Of a DNA stretch of 64,000 nt, positions 52,101-64,000 are shown one piece after another; the stretch's first letter is position 1; each line of letters opens with the position of its first letter. The stretch is taken from positions 8,630,517-8,694,516 of the forward strand of contig NC_053414.1 of assembly GCF_016859285.1 (NCBI RefSeq), in the 5' to 3' direction. The translations under genes were made by a program, and so were the position numbers. The notes beneath the pieces were generated by a model that was not told where the DNA came from, searched no databases, and saw only the letters and a program-made list of their open reading frames with translations. The stretch comes from Xiphias gladius. Lineage: Eukaryota; Chordata; Actinopteri; Istiophoriformes; Xiphiidae.

Positions 52101-54666
52101 TCAGATAATGGCCAGACTGGTTGGAGCAGATTGTGGAAGGCTACAGTAACAGGGATAACCGCACTTTACAACTGTGGTGAGCAGAAAAGCATCTCAGAAT
52201 GCACAACACGTGAAACCTTGAGGCGGATTGGGCACAAAAGCAGAAGACCGCGCCGTGTCAGCCAAGAGCAGAAATCTGAGGCAGACAGAAAAAAACAAAA
52301 TCAAATCAATATTTGTTGTGACCGCCCTATGCCTTATAAAACAACACCATTTCTCCTCAGTACACTTGCACCTGGCAGGTCGGTCGTTCCAAGCATCTTG
52401 GAGAACAGTTCCACAGTTCTCCTGTGGATTTAGGCTGTGTCAGTGTCTTGTGTCTCTTCATGTAATCCCAGGCTGACTCCATGGTGTGGAGATCCGGGCT
52501 CTGTGGGGGCCAGAACCATCTGTAGCAGGACTCCTTGTTCTTCTTGTCACTAAAGACCGTTCTTTATGACTCTGGCTGTATGTTTGGGACTATGTTTGGG
52601 ACTGATCAGATGTCTCCCTGACGGTATTGCTTGATGGATAAGAATTTAAACATCTACAAGCTTTGCACAGTACTGTATATATAAACAATTTTAATGCCAG
52701 TAATTCTAACTATAACCTAGGTCCAACTGAAGCAGATACAACAAATATTGTGTCCCGTGACTATTGAACTTCTCATTATGATTTGTTGTGTGTGCAGTTA
52801 TCGCAGGTTCAACCATTTTGATGAGCTGTCGGGTCGGTTCTGGCTGCGTTCGTGGGCGGGATCGGCAGACTCGATGGACAATCCTGCGTTTACGCGCTCC
52901 GATGAGTTACTGCACCTGCGGGCGCTCGACCGCCCCTGCTGCTACCACGACGACACGCTGTCCCTGGCCTCCACCTGCCCCAGCCACGGAACACACGTCA
53001 ATACAATCTACCCACACAGGTACACGCACATCCGGTGTTACACTTGAAATTGTCAGTGTGCTTCACGGCATCACAATGTTTCAATATTCTGCAGTATTTC
53101 TGCAGATGCTGGAAATGATTAAGAATGCAATTATACCATTGCTTCCAAGAAAATGTTAATTTGGAGTCTGTTGAGCAGCCAAGTAGAAATTAGTTCAATA
53201 GACATATGCACACAAAATTTTGAATTTTTATGTCACTCAAACAAAAATAAAAAAACTGATCACACTTTTTAAATCATATAGGTCGACTTAAATCATTTTA
53301 CTTAATGTATATAAGGACAGAAATTCAACAGAACTTACTTTAAACCTGCATTAAGTTGTTTTTTTGGCCACTTGTGGCAGGGAAACAAGTAAACACGACA
53401 TTGACATTTTAGCAAATGTAAAGTTTTTAATTCTAAATGGGTTAGCAAGCATTTGCTTATTAAAAATCCAGCAGAGACGGAGCATTATTAGTATTCATTT
53501 GAAGTCATGTGGGGCCAAGTGACAAATGTAAATCGGCTCTCATTTTAGCTCTCTTGTGGTCTTGTCTAACTCCCGGGGGAAATGTTTGGCTTTGTAGCTG
53601 CTAAATTGCTCCACTATCTTCACCATCTAGATGTTAACTTTGTCTCTCCAGTTAGAGCTGGGCCGGTACAGTACAGTGGGTTTATCGCTGCTTTTCTGCT
53701 AAACAGCAGCCCGTGTCTGGAACCAATGCCGATAAGAGCAGTAAGACTGAACCCAAAACAGTACAGTTGCTGGCCAGGAAATGAAAACCATAATCTGAAA
53801 GATGCTAAAAGGGCCTGTAGAGTTCAGTGGAGTGATAATTCCTTGGGGTTTTTCCATTGTCTCCAGTCCCTATCATGTTACACATTCATTTCATCCACTG
53901 TTGCTATGAAATATTGATTAGAGCAGTTTTAACTATAGGATTGAGAACTTTATTCAAATCAATGCAAATCAAACAAGTAAATGGGTAAAACAAAAATAAA
54001 AGTTTAACACATTCCAAAAACTAAATTAATGCAATAGTGACATTATAAGTCAATTGATTGATAGGTATTGCCAGTGGAATATTGTAAAAATATTGACCAC
54101 TAATCATTCTCCTAAACTTCTTGTAAAATACAGTGAATCACACAGTAAAACCCAATAATTAAGGAGTAAAACTGCATGCTTTGTCCTCTCCTAATCTTTA
54201 TCTTAAACTATTACTTCAAAATGTAAATATATGTCTATAAGCATTTACACTCATTCAGACATAGGGTTACACGGGCATTGTGTGTCTAACTAGTCCTTTG
54301 GCTCTCTGTATTACTTGTAGCTCTCAGTATGGTTGGAGGGGAAGTGAAATGAGTATGGGGGATGGTGTGTTGGACTCGGGTAAGGCCAGTGACCTCTCAG
54401 TCTGTAGCTGGCCTGTGGAACCCATTCAGTGGACTCCATTCCCGCTTCTGCAGCAACTGGCTTCCCACAGGACACCCACAGTGAGTGTTTGATTATGTGT
54501 GCCTGTGTGCGTGTATGTGTGTGTTTGAAAGAGATGTTTCTGTTTTTTGTTTTTTTTTATGTGATCGTGTGTTGTTCCCGTGTGAAACCAGGTGAGGGTT
54601 TCAAGGCCACGGTCCTACTGTGAAGGCATGGAGCTGGTAGACCTGGGGAAGAGCTGGACTGCTTGA
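43104..54666 (+). CDS. Single-pass membrane mucin with CUB-like, SEA-like and EGF-like domains
   Basis: I do not recognise this as a named gene. Exons: 43104-43146, 43632-44015, 44425-46434, 46511-46599, 46725-46783, 47949-48112, 49384-49549, 49672-49863, 52798-53019, 54321-54480, 54592-54666; 3564 nt, 1187 residues, all phases closing. The first exon encodes a signal peptide (MQLLAFLLLFVIT). Residues about 15-142 look like a CUB domain: four cysteines, CTWTIDLPLG, and ending IQLSYY. Residues 143-812, one exon, are mucin-like (Ser, Thr, Pro). Residues 813-916 resemble a SEA domain, but without the usual GSVVV self-cleavage site. Residues 917-987 are cysteine-rich with an EGF-like module (CHNHGICTHH, then CRC). 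The membrane span is about 995-1018, followed by RRYR and a 169-residue cytoplasmic tail. The layout suggests a shed or signalling surface glycoprotein; function is not known from the sequence. Confidence 0.88.
47075..47730 (+). repeat. Dispersed repeat family A, copy 4 (mucin intron)
   Basis: The longest copy: GTCCACCACTTTGGTCC, TTTGGTTTATGACCAAATACC, AGCTGTACTTTGTGTTTA, GCTAATTAGCAAATGTTG and GCATGGCTGTAGACTCTTAA. Contains imperfect internal inverted repeats; no open frame. Confidence 0.8.
48860..49260 (+). repeat. Dispersed repeat family D, copy 2 (mucin intron)
   Basis: Matches 24960-25330 (CAGCTGAAAATAGTCCCCAA etc.) with an extra insert in the first half. Confidence 0.65.
49557..49582. 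repeat. CA microsatellite at a mucin splice donor
   Basis: (CA)n starting eight bases after the exon end at 49549. Confidence 0.9.
49864..52094. other. Long mucin intron, left part
   Basis: Mostly unrecognised AT-rich sequence. Open frames up to 95 codons here show no recognised domain. Confidence 0.4.
52095..52300 (+). mobile_element. Tc1-type transposase fragment (mucin intron)
   Basis: The plus strand contains AATGGCCAGACTGGTTGGAGC, GAAGGCTACAGTAACAGGGATAACC, GAGCAGAAAAGCATCTCAGAATGC and GCACAACACGTGAAACCTTGAGGCGG. These encode the helix-turn-helix N-terminal part of a fish Tc1 transposase (ARLVGAD.. then ITALYNCGEQKSIS). It is truncated on both sides and frameshifted. Confidence 0.8.
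52301..52685 (-). mobile_element. Second, different Tc1-type remnant (mucin intron)
   Basis: Starts TGTTGTGACCGCCCTATGCCTT and ends CTTTGCACAGTACTGTATATA, the two ends of another fish Tc1 lineage. The inner block GAGATCCGGGCTCTGTGGGGGCC is antisense transposase. Internally deleted to about 380 bases and directly adjoining the preceding fragment. Confidence 0.8.
53020..54320. other. Mucin intron, 1.3 kb
   Basis: No clear element. AT-rich, with a repeat-like stretch at 53640-53880 that is not seen elsewhere in the window. Confidence 0.4.
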
Positions 54667-54742
54667 CACACGTAAAGAAGAATCAAATCTGTTCCGACAC
54701 TGGTATTTTCAGCTCATTTTTTGCATTCTATGGCTTTTTGTT

Positions 54743-54748
54743 AATAAA
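54743..54748 (+). terminator. Mucin gene polyadenylation signal
   Basis: AATAAA lies 76 bases after the mucin stop codon, giving a short 3' UTR. No closer hexamer exists. Confidence 0.65.
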
Positions 54749-56390
54749 AATTGTGAAACAATAAGTGTAAATGTGTAAAAGCATATGTGTTTTTTGTTAA
54801 ATTGTTGCTACATTTTCCCATTTGAATCTGTTTCTGATGCTCATACTAATAGGATGTAGGATAAACGGTAAAGACTTAAAAACAAAGAGGTTGTCTAAAA
54901 GTCCATGGCTCAGAATCCTATATAATTCTTGAATAAATGTGAGTCTTACTCAGGAGATGATTACATTTACTCTATTTTTTGCTTTTTGCAGTTAAACAAA
55001 TGTAAGTCCTTGTGCATTTCAACATACTGAGCTTTCCAGTCTCAGAGGTAATCTCTTAGCAAGGAGAGTTTATTTGTATACATAAAGGTTAAAGTGCTGG
55101 ACATGATACATTAAAACATTTTGCATAAGCCGTTAAAAGATTTGTAGATTTCCCAATATGTCAAAGAATTCCTGTAAGATTCAATCAAATGCAGCAACAT
55201 AACAAGTAATGTAAATATCTTTAACCTGGATTCAAAGGTAGTCAAAGTTTGGGCAAGAATAGAATACAATAGAATAGAAGCAGTTCATTAAAACATACAC
55301 ACAGCACAAAACAACACGGACAGTGTGCAATGTGCAAAATTGAAGGAAACACCTTAACGATCCTATAATCAATATTTTTATAATAACAATGCGACTGTGT
55401 GTAATGTCAAAGGGGTCACTTGTAATGATGGAGCCCTCATAATTATCACCTGACTTCCAGCTCATTGTTTTGGTTTTTCAGCCCCCAACTTTATTGTTCT
55501 GGCTCACTCTCACCACTCCTGTAGAGTTGTTTTTTTGGCTGCAGCAGGCAGCTGTTTTCAGCAAAAAAGCTCTACAAAGCCACTGGACCCTACCTGCCCA
55601 GCAGCACACAGCCAACAAACAAATTAGCGACTAGCTGGTGAACATAGTGGCGCATTTAGCAGCTAAAGAGCCAGAAATTTCCCTCATTCGTAAATATATC
55701 GGCAGCCAGAAACATGTATCCAAATGAATGCTAATGTTGTTCCATATCTCCTAGGTGTGTAAATAAACAACTCTTTCCTAACAAGTTCACCATGTCATAT
55801 CAAGTGACCAAAAAAGCAAGATAAAAATTTGATTGTCTCAGAATTGTGCAAGGTAATTGCCTGTGGGATTAATGTCTCTCTATCCTTCCAAAATATCCTC
55901 TAGCAGATATCTTCTTACCAGACTCCCAGGAGCCCCAGAAGCCCCAGGTTGTTGCTTGTATCTAATTTAATTAATCTCAGATTCGTTTAGGAATTTACAC
56001 AGTACAACACGGTGCAAGCAAGTTGTGTCCTGCATGATTAGTCTTTCTAATCCTTTGGGCCTGCCTTAGAAATGAGCCCGGTGCCAAAATCTAAATAAGA
56101 CTTTATTGACGGTTCTAAGAAATAAGTTCTCCTTTTCCGTGTTTAGTTATGACTCTGGAAAGGGTCACAGACAGGTTTTAGACAAGTCAATAATTTATTT
56201 GGACCTAGACCATAGAAAAGTAGTAATTTTAACTCTATTGTGAAACACACAGTGCAAGGACCTGAGAAATGTTTTGATGTGTTCGCGTGTGAGTTTTATC
56301 TTGAGTATCTTGTAATATTACATTTCTAACAGTATTTCACATAGGTTGTTCCTCTCTCTTTCTCAATTGAGCACACACACACACATACAC
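54749..56390. other. Spacer after the mucin gene, left part
   Basis: No gene is recognised. Contains repeat family B copy 3 (55355-55770) and a short CA stretch at 56371-56390. Confidence 0.45.
55355..55770 (+). repeat. Dispersed repeat family B, copy 3
   Basis: TATAATCAATATTTTTATAAT, CTGCAGCAGGCAGCTGTTTTC, GCAGCTAAAGAGCCAGAAATT and GGTGTGTAAATAA in the family order. Confidence 0.7.
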
Positions 56391-57650
56391 GAGCCACACC
56401 TCCTCTCGATGTTGTGTATGAAGCTCCGCTGGAATGTGATGCCATAAATGACTGAGAAAGACTGGTAGAGAGTGAAACAGGCAGATATGTACACTGACCT
56501 CGTGTTGCACTCCTATAATTGTCCCTATCCTGGGAAACTGAATCCGGGAGTGATTGATTCGGGGGAGAGAGGAAATGTGGCATATAAAGGAAGCTAGTGA
56601 ATGTGTTTAAAAGAGAGAGAGAGTGAGAGAGAGCTAGAGATAGGGAGAGGGATGAGTGAAAAGTTGACAGAAGCTACCTGCCTGCTTCTTCCATATACGG
56701 TCTTAGTCAGAGCCGAGAGCCAGGCCTGTGAGTTTCTCTGACTGTGCGAGTGAGCAATGCAGGGAGGGAGTGCGTACATGTGTGTGCGTGTGTGTTGTAA
56801 TTCATGCTTGAGTCATGCATGCTGCCGAGTTTTGAAAATGACTTGAGAAATGGCAAGAGGGTCCAGAGGAGACAATGAGAAATTATTGCCAGGGGGGGGT
56901 GTTAAAAGTTTTCAAAAAGAAGAAATAAATCTAAAAAATAAATCTGTGAATATGGGTGACGAACACAGAAATCAAGGTGAAAAGCAACATTCATGCACGC
57001 GCACGTACACACACATACACATACACGAGCCACACCTCCTCTCGATGTTGTGTATGAAGCTCCGCTGGAATGTGATGCCATAAATGACTGAGAAAGACTG
57101 GTAGAGAGTGAAACAGGCAGATATGTACACTGACCTCGTGTTGCACTCCTATAATTGTCCCTATCCTGGGAAACTGAATCCGGGAGTGATTGATTCGGGG
57201 GAGAGAGGAAATGTGGCATATAAAGGAAGCTAGTGAATGTGTTTAAAAGAGAGAGAGAGTGAGAGAGAGCTAGAGATAGGGAGAGGGATGAGTGAAAAGT
57301 TGACAGAAGCTACCTGCCTGCTTCTTCCATATACGGTCTTAGTCAGAGCCGAGAGCCAGGCCTGTGAGTTTCTCTGACTGTGCGAGTGAGCAATGCAGGG
57401 AGGGAGTGCGTACATGTGTGTGCGTGTGTGTTGTAATTCATGCTTGAGTCATGCATGCTGCCGAGTTTTGAAAATTACTTGAGAAATGGCAAGAGTGTCA
57501 AGAGGAGACAATGAGAAATTATTGCCGGGGGGGTGTTAAAAGTTTTCAGAAAGAAGAAATAAATCTAAAAAATAAATCTGTGAATATGGGTGACGAACAC
57601 AGAAATCAAGGTGAAAAGCAACATTCATGCACGCGCACGTACACACACAC
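56391..57650. repeat. 636-bp tandem duplication
   Basis: Unit 1 begins GAGCCACACCTCCTCTCGATG at 56391; unit 2 begins with the same bases at 57027, an offset of 636. The units match almost perfectly to about 57640. Only a few differences were seen (for example AGAGGGTCCAGAGG versus AGAGTGTCAAGAGG, and a G-run of different length). Each unit ends in a CA-rich stretch near GCACGCGCACGTACACAC, which probably allowed unequal exchange. No coding content is recognised. Confidence 0.95.
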
Positions 57651-57820
57651 ACAAACACACACACGCCTTAAAAAGGGAGATTCATTCATTTCCTCAGACT
57701 GGTCACATGACCTGAGCAGTGCATTCTTCCCCCCATGTGACTTGCACGAATATCTCCTTATATGGACGTCATCCAAAGGAACTCTTAAAGGGATGGTTGT
57801 CCTTCCCTGGGTCTAAACTT

Positions 57821-57855
<35 letters not shown>
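57821..57855. repeat. GT microsatellite
   Basis: Uninterrupted (GT)n of about 17 units. Confidence 0.9.
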
Positions 57856-57857
<2 letters not shown>

Positions 57858-57959
57858 AGTGTCCATCTAAAGCAGGGTAATGCCAGTCTGACAAGCCAAT
57901 TCCCTGATCAGCTCATTTCATGTTGTCCTTAGCTGCTCTGTACCTGATGGCATATGGCC

Positions 57960-57995
<36 letters not shown>

Positions 57996-58609
57996 AGGTC
58001 TGTGTGGTCACTTCCTGCGTGCATCTGCAGAAGTGAAGCTCTATGGAACCTACTTCCTGTCTCTTTTGGTGAGCCGGCTCCCATATATCCTTATTAGGAA
58101 CACATAGAGCCAGTGAGAATTCCTAGTGTACGTTTATGAGTCTTTGTCCGGTGCCCTTATTGAGTTAAAACAGCACCCCGACCCACCCACTTAGTCTCTG
58201 GTCCATTTGTAAGATGAGCTTTGCACGAAGATTTCCAAGTGTGTGTTCATGAAAATGAAGGTAACATCTCAACAAATATTTCAGGTTGGAGAAGCACAAT
58301 GAGTTAAGTTGTGAAACATCTGGGTGTGTGCATGTACAGGTGTGTACACGCATATCCTAGTGATGACAGTTGTGAAAAACAATTTCATAACAGGCCCTCG
58401 AGTTTCATGTGACACAATACATGTTCTGGAAATTACACACTTGCCTGTTACATCTCACTGAGGGCAAGCAAGGTTAATATGCGCCCTCCACCTACTTAAA
58501 ACATGATCAGACAAGTGAGGAGTGATAAGAGATTTACCCCCTCCCGAGTGTTTGCTTGTAAACATACCTCAGCTTGAACACATGTATCACTGTCACTTTA
58601 CTCTGCAAG

Positions 58610-58675
58610 GGTGTGTGTGTGTGTGTGTGTGTGCGTGTGTGTGCGTGTGTGCGCGCGCGTTTTGTGTGTGTGAAA
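58610..58675. repeat. GT/GC microsatellite
   Basis: (GT)n with GCGC interruptions, alternating purine-pyrimidine throughout. Confidence 0.9.
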
Positions 58676-59395
58676 CACACTGGTATGCCAAAGCCAGACG
58701 TGTCATTTGGGGTGTTAACAGTGCTGTCAGTGACCCTGAGATTGTGACAACCCCATGTTCTGGCACCACTATACACTAGCATCTGTGATGAATGAGAAAA
58801 TTGTGCCTTTGCAACAAATGCATTAGCAGTCCTCAGTGCAATCTAGTTCTGGATTCCCCTTTTGTCCTTCAGTTAAACTGGATGAATTATAGATCCGTTT
58901 GTCAATGCTCTGGACGTAGATATTTCTCCTACGCACAAAGATGGAACAGAAGGACAATGGCATGGGTTAATTTAATCAAATGTGGTTAAGAGTTTGTGTA
59001 ATCGTGATACTATGTAGGCCCCTTCCCTGTTTGAATGATGTCAGGGATTAAAACTAAGACGAATTAAATCAAAATTAGCTCAATGTAGCAATACCCAAAA
59101 AATAAAAGCATGTATTTTAAGTCTGCTGCTTACTCAAGGACCATGTTGTGTGTTTTACTGCAAAAGTTCTGCGATTTGTTGCCCATATGCGTGTCACACT
59201 TGTATATCCTCGCCGTTGCGGTCATAAATAGTGATGAAAAAGAGGTGTGATGAAGTTTTATGCAGCCCTGAACACGGCCACATTGATTATATTTGATAGT
59301 ATATGGGTTAGTGTTCATGTCGCCTGTCCTCCCCGTCTTGTCAGAAGCGCAGAAACCGTTATCTGCATGGGCCACACCCAGTGGATGCGGCAGGA

Positions 59396-59465
59396 CCAAT
59401 CAGAGGGCGCCGTGCGGAAAGTTCTCCTTTTATGGAGAGGGGCTGCAGCACGAGCTCCGATAAAA
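59396..59465 (+). promoter_or_regulatory. beta-actin core promoter (CCAAT, CArG, TATA-like)
   Basis: CCAAT at 59396-59400, a perfect CArG box CCTTTTATGG at 59426-59435 and a TATA-like GATAAAA at 59459-59465 occur in the order and spacing known from vertebrate beta-actin promoters. The CArG box binds serum response factor. Transcription should start near 59490. Confidence 0.85.
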
Positions 59466-59489
59466 TCCTGCAAACCTACTGGCTTTCGT

Positions 59490-59576
59490 TGCAGTCAAGT
59501 TCAGACACTAAATCCTACCGGAGTCTAGCGCTCAGACCATAGTCCTCTCCTAAGGCGATTACCCTCCCTCACACAG
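59490..59576 (+). other. actb: beta-actin non-coding first exon (5' UTR)
   Basis: The sequence ends CACACAG|GTAAGA at 59576/59577, a strong donor. Its acceptor is CTATCTAG at 60672-60673, leaving four bases (60673 excluded) before the ATG at 60677. The start is estimated from the TATA-like box and is uncertain by some bases. Confidence 0.75.
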
Positions 59577-60480
59577 GTAAGACAACTGCTGGAATGAGGC
59601 TCAAAGTTGGGGTTTTTTTGGGAAGGAGGGGTGATATTTTATATACATTTCTTGTATGTTTATATGTTAAGTGAGCAAGCTGAATTTAGCCCGCTGGTTA
59701 AGTTACGATGTGGGGTTTTCTGTGCGACTCCCCCCAAGTTGAAGTAGCCGTTGGAACTTAAATTCACTCCGTCATTTTTTTTTTTTTTTATGGTCTATCT
59801 TCTTCTTTTTCCGCTCAGGCATCCGACCGTTGCCACTTGAGAGGCAGCTGCCACTGAGGCTTAAGAGTAACTAGATATGGGGCTGGCAGGCCGTCGTTTT
59901 ACATTTAACGGCTAGTGTCGAAATGACCCGGCTGCCCCGTGCTGTCAACGCTTCGTCGGTTGCACGAGTCGAACTGCGTCGAAAAAGCCCGACCCTCGCG
60001 AGCTTACATGTAAGCAGCTGCCTTGGCACGGTCGCCGGGTCCGGAGACTCCGATTTCACAGCCGAGGAAGATTATAGCAGATTAGACGGATTGAATTTTA
60101 AGAGACTTAACTAAAACTGTAGGTAGAAGTGTAAAAAAAATTTGGTTGCTGAGACATTAGAGCTCTGCAGTATTTTGACAGTCTAACGGGTCTCAGTCAG
60201 AAGCGTTTTTGTTTTTTCTCCCCATAACCTTGTAATTGTGGTGGTCACGACATAATTATGCACCTGATGACTGGCACGGGATGCAAGTCCGTTCACTTCG
60301 ACTGTTAAAACCCGCTGTCCTTTTAAAGTATACGTTGGCGACATGCGGAGGGGTTAATTCGGTTATGATGAGCCCGGTGAAGGGAGTGGCCGGCTCTCTC
60401 GGTGTCATTTGAGGTTTGGCGACACACGGGGCGGCTTCACTGGCCGGGCCGCCGCCGTCTCTAAGCTGCTCTCACTTTTG

Positions 60481-60490
60481 CCTTATATGG
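60481..60490 (+). promoter_or_regulatory. Intronic CArG box in beta-actin intron 1
   Basis: CCTTATATGG is a perfect CC(A/T)6GG serum response factor site inside intron 1, about 190 bases before the start codon. A conserved CArG element in the first intron is a known feature of vertebrate beta-actin genes and works with the promoter site. Confidence 0.75.
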
Positions 60491-60673
60491 CCATGGCGAG
60501 ACCGAGGGAGAAAACCGCCTGTGTTTCTCTGGAACCTGCGCCACTGCGACATCCAGCGTCTAGTCTCCATAATGACATGGATTTAACCGCGCTGATGCTT
60601 TGCCAGATGTAACGCATAACTGTCACACTGCATCGATTTTAAACACTCTCTCTCTCCCTCTCCATCTATCTAG

Positions 60674-63018
<2,345 letters not shown>

Positions 63019-63564
63019 ACAGACTGTCAGTCCCCTCCCCCAAAACACACACTGCTACAAATCCAAACGACTGGCTCTGCATACACGCCTACACCAACAC
63101 ACTGGTGTATGCTGAGCTCACAACACCTCTTCCCATTTCCCTCATCACTATGGCTATGGCACCATGCCCCCTGATGGGGAGAAACTCTGCTGGAAGTACA
63201 GAGCGTCCCAGGCGGTGTGAATGTGAGGAACATGATGTCCATTGTTGTGTTTGTGTAGGTCATTCCAGATGTCTTTGTTCACCACCTTATTTGCCTCTAT
63301 GAAGGTTTGTTCTCTGGTGGGCCCACTGCCCAACAGACCTGTAGTATTGCTTAATATGTAAATTATGTAATCTGAAACTTGTTTGTTTTTTTTGTTTTTT
63401 GTTTTTTCTTTTTTTTTCTTTTTTTGTACTTTCAGCCTTAAACGATACTTGGTCCAGTTTGTTTTTGTCATTATGCAAAAGACAAAGCTTCTACCTTGTA
63501 TGGAGGTGTATGCAGGTTTGTGCTTGGGGCTTAAAGCCCCTGGTGTACACAACAACCCAATAAA
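63019..63564 (+). other. actb: beta-actin 3' UTR with polyadenylation signal
   Basis: The region runs from the stop codon to AATAAA at 63559-63564. It contains a long T-rich tract (63382-63426) preceding the conserved-looking segment around 63430-63540, as in other vertebrate beta-actin 3' UTRs. A second AATAAA at 63671-63676 could give a longer form. Confidence 0.75.
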
Positions 63565-63676
63565 GCGCACATGTCTGAGATTCCAGTCTGACTACTTGGT
63601 CTTTATTTATCTTGACACACAATCAAAGGAACTTCATTTTGTTATTGTATCCAACTGAACTTTAATGTTTAATAAA

Positions 63677-64000
63677 GGTTAGACAGGGTGCATATTAATA
63701 GGCTTGGAAAAATCACATTCAAGTAAAGCTCCAGGAGTAGTAATGTGTGTGGGTGGAGTGTTTTTTTTTTTTTTTCCCTCCTCCTCCATGGTAGACTGTT
63801 TCACATGTTGCAGTAGGTGACGTTTTACTAACGGCTGAATTCATTTAGCTGCTTCAGTTTCAGAGTCTTGGTACTGTGCATGCTGGGACAAGGGAATAGA
63901 ATGGAGCCATTTCTTAATGTTGAACACCTGTACTTTTACTACTGTGTCAAGTCAATCTGCTGTTTGAAAAAAAAAAAGGGCCTCTAATGAGCATGAATCT
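63677..64000. other. Sequence downstream of beta-actin
   Basis: Holds the second copy of a short dispersed repeat (63831-63885; first copy 9001-9065). No gene was seen before the window ends. Confidence 0.5.

Larger units (their letters stand above)
57651..59389. other. Spacer upstream of beta-actin
   Basis: No gene was recognised. Microsatellites (GT)n lie at 57821-57855, 57964-57991 and 58610-58675. The last 300 bases become less AT-rich toward the actin promoter. Confidence 0.5.

Noticed and set aside
56594-57415. Two identical 61-codon minus-strand frames
   Set aside because: They are identical only because of the tandem duplication; composition is that of simple repeats.
56391-57650. 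CRISPR-like direct repeats
   Set aside because: Two 636-bp units in a vertebrate genome; no short regular repeats with spacers.
57994-58080. Possible exon after a GT repeat (acceptor-like TTTGCAG)
   Set aside because: No protein family and no partner exons; a chance acceptor after a microsatellite is common.

Overview
This is vertebrate nuclear DNA, almost certainly from a percomorph teleost. All protein genes are split into small GT-AG exons. The introns and spacers are full of CA/TG microsatellites, decayed Tc1-type transposons, a tRNA-derived SINE with a GAATT-rich tail, and several short dispersed repeat families of the kind common in spiny-rayed fishes. Nothing bacterial or viral was seen. 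The species cannot be named from the sequence.

Six genes are supported. (1) vav1, + strand, 1030-13992: 25 coding exons from the end of the CH domain to the stop; roughly the first 107 codons lie left of the window. (2) ubl5, - strand, 18435 down to 15738: complete, 73 residues, convergent with vav1. (3) pin1, + strand, 19289-26065: complete, head-to-head with ubl5 across an 854-bp gap that must hold both promoters. (4) A perforin gene, + strand, 34927-41347: complete, with a probable TATA box and non-coding first exon near 33.5 kb. (5) A large type I membrane mucin, + strand, 43104-54666: signal peptide, CUB-like domain, a single 2-kb Ser/Thr/Pro-rich exon, SEA-like segment, EGF-like module, one membrane span and a 169-residue tail. 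I do not recognise it as a named gene, and it is the best candidate for something poorly described. (6) Cytoplasmic beta-actin, + strand, 60677-63018, with CCAAT, CArG, a TATA-like box, a 5' UTR exon and an intronic CArG box.

The spacers and long introns are mostly repeats. Remnants of at least five Tc1-type elements, a LINE reverse-transcriptase tail and about nine dispersed repeat families can be seen. A recent 636-bp tandem duplication lies at 56.4-57.65 kb between the mucin and actin genes. A roughly 50-bp piece of a vav1 splice acceptor is copied into an earlier vav1 intron.

The genes are not an operon-like unit. vav1 (lymphocyte signalling) and perforin (cytotoxic lymphocyte effector) share immune-cell biology. 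ubl5 and pin1 are housekeeping neighbours in mammals too. Most exon ends were set by requiring GT-AG borders, an unbroken frame and, for known families, the expected protein; frame sums close exactly for all six genes.
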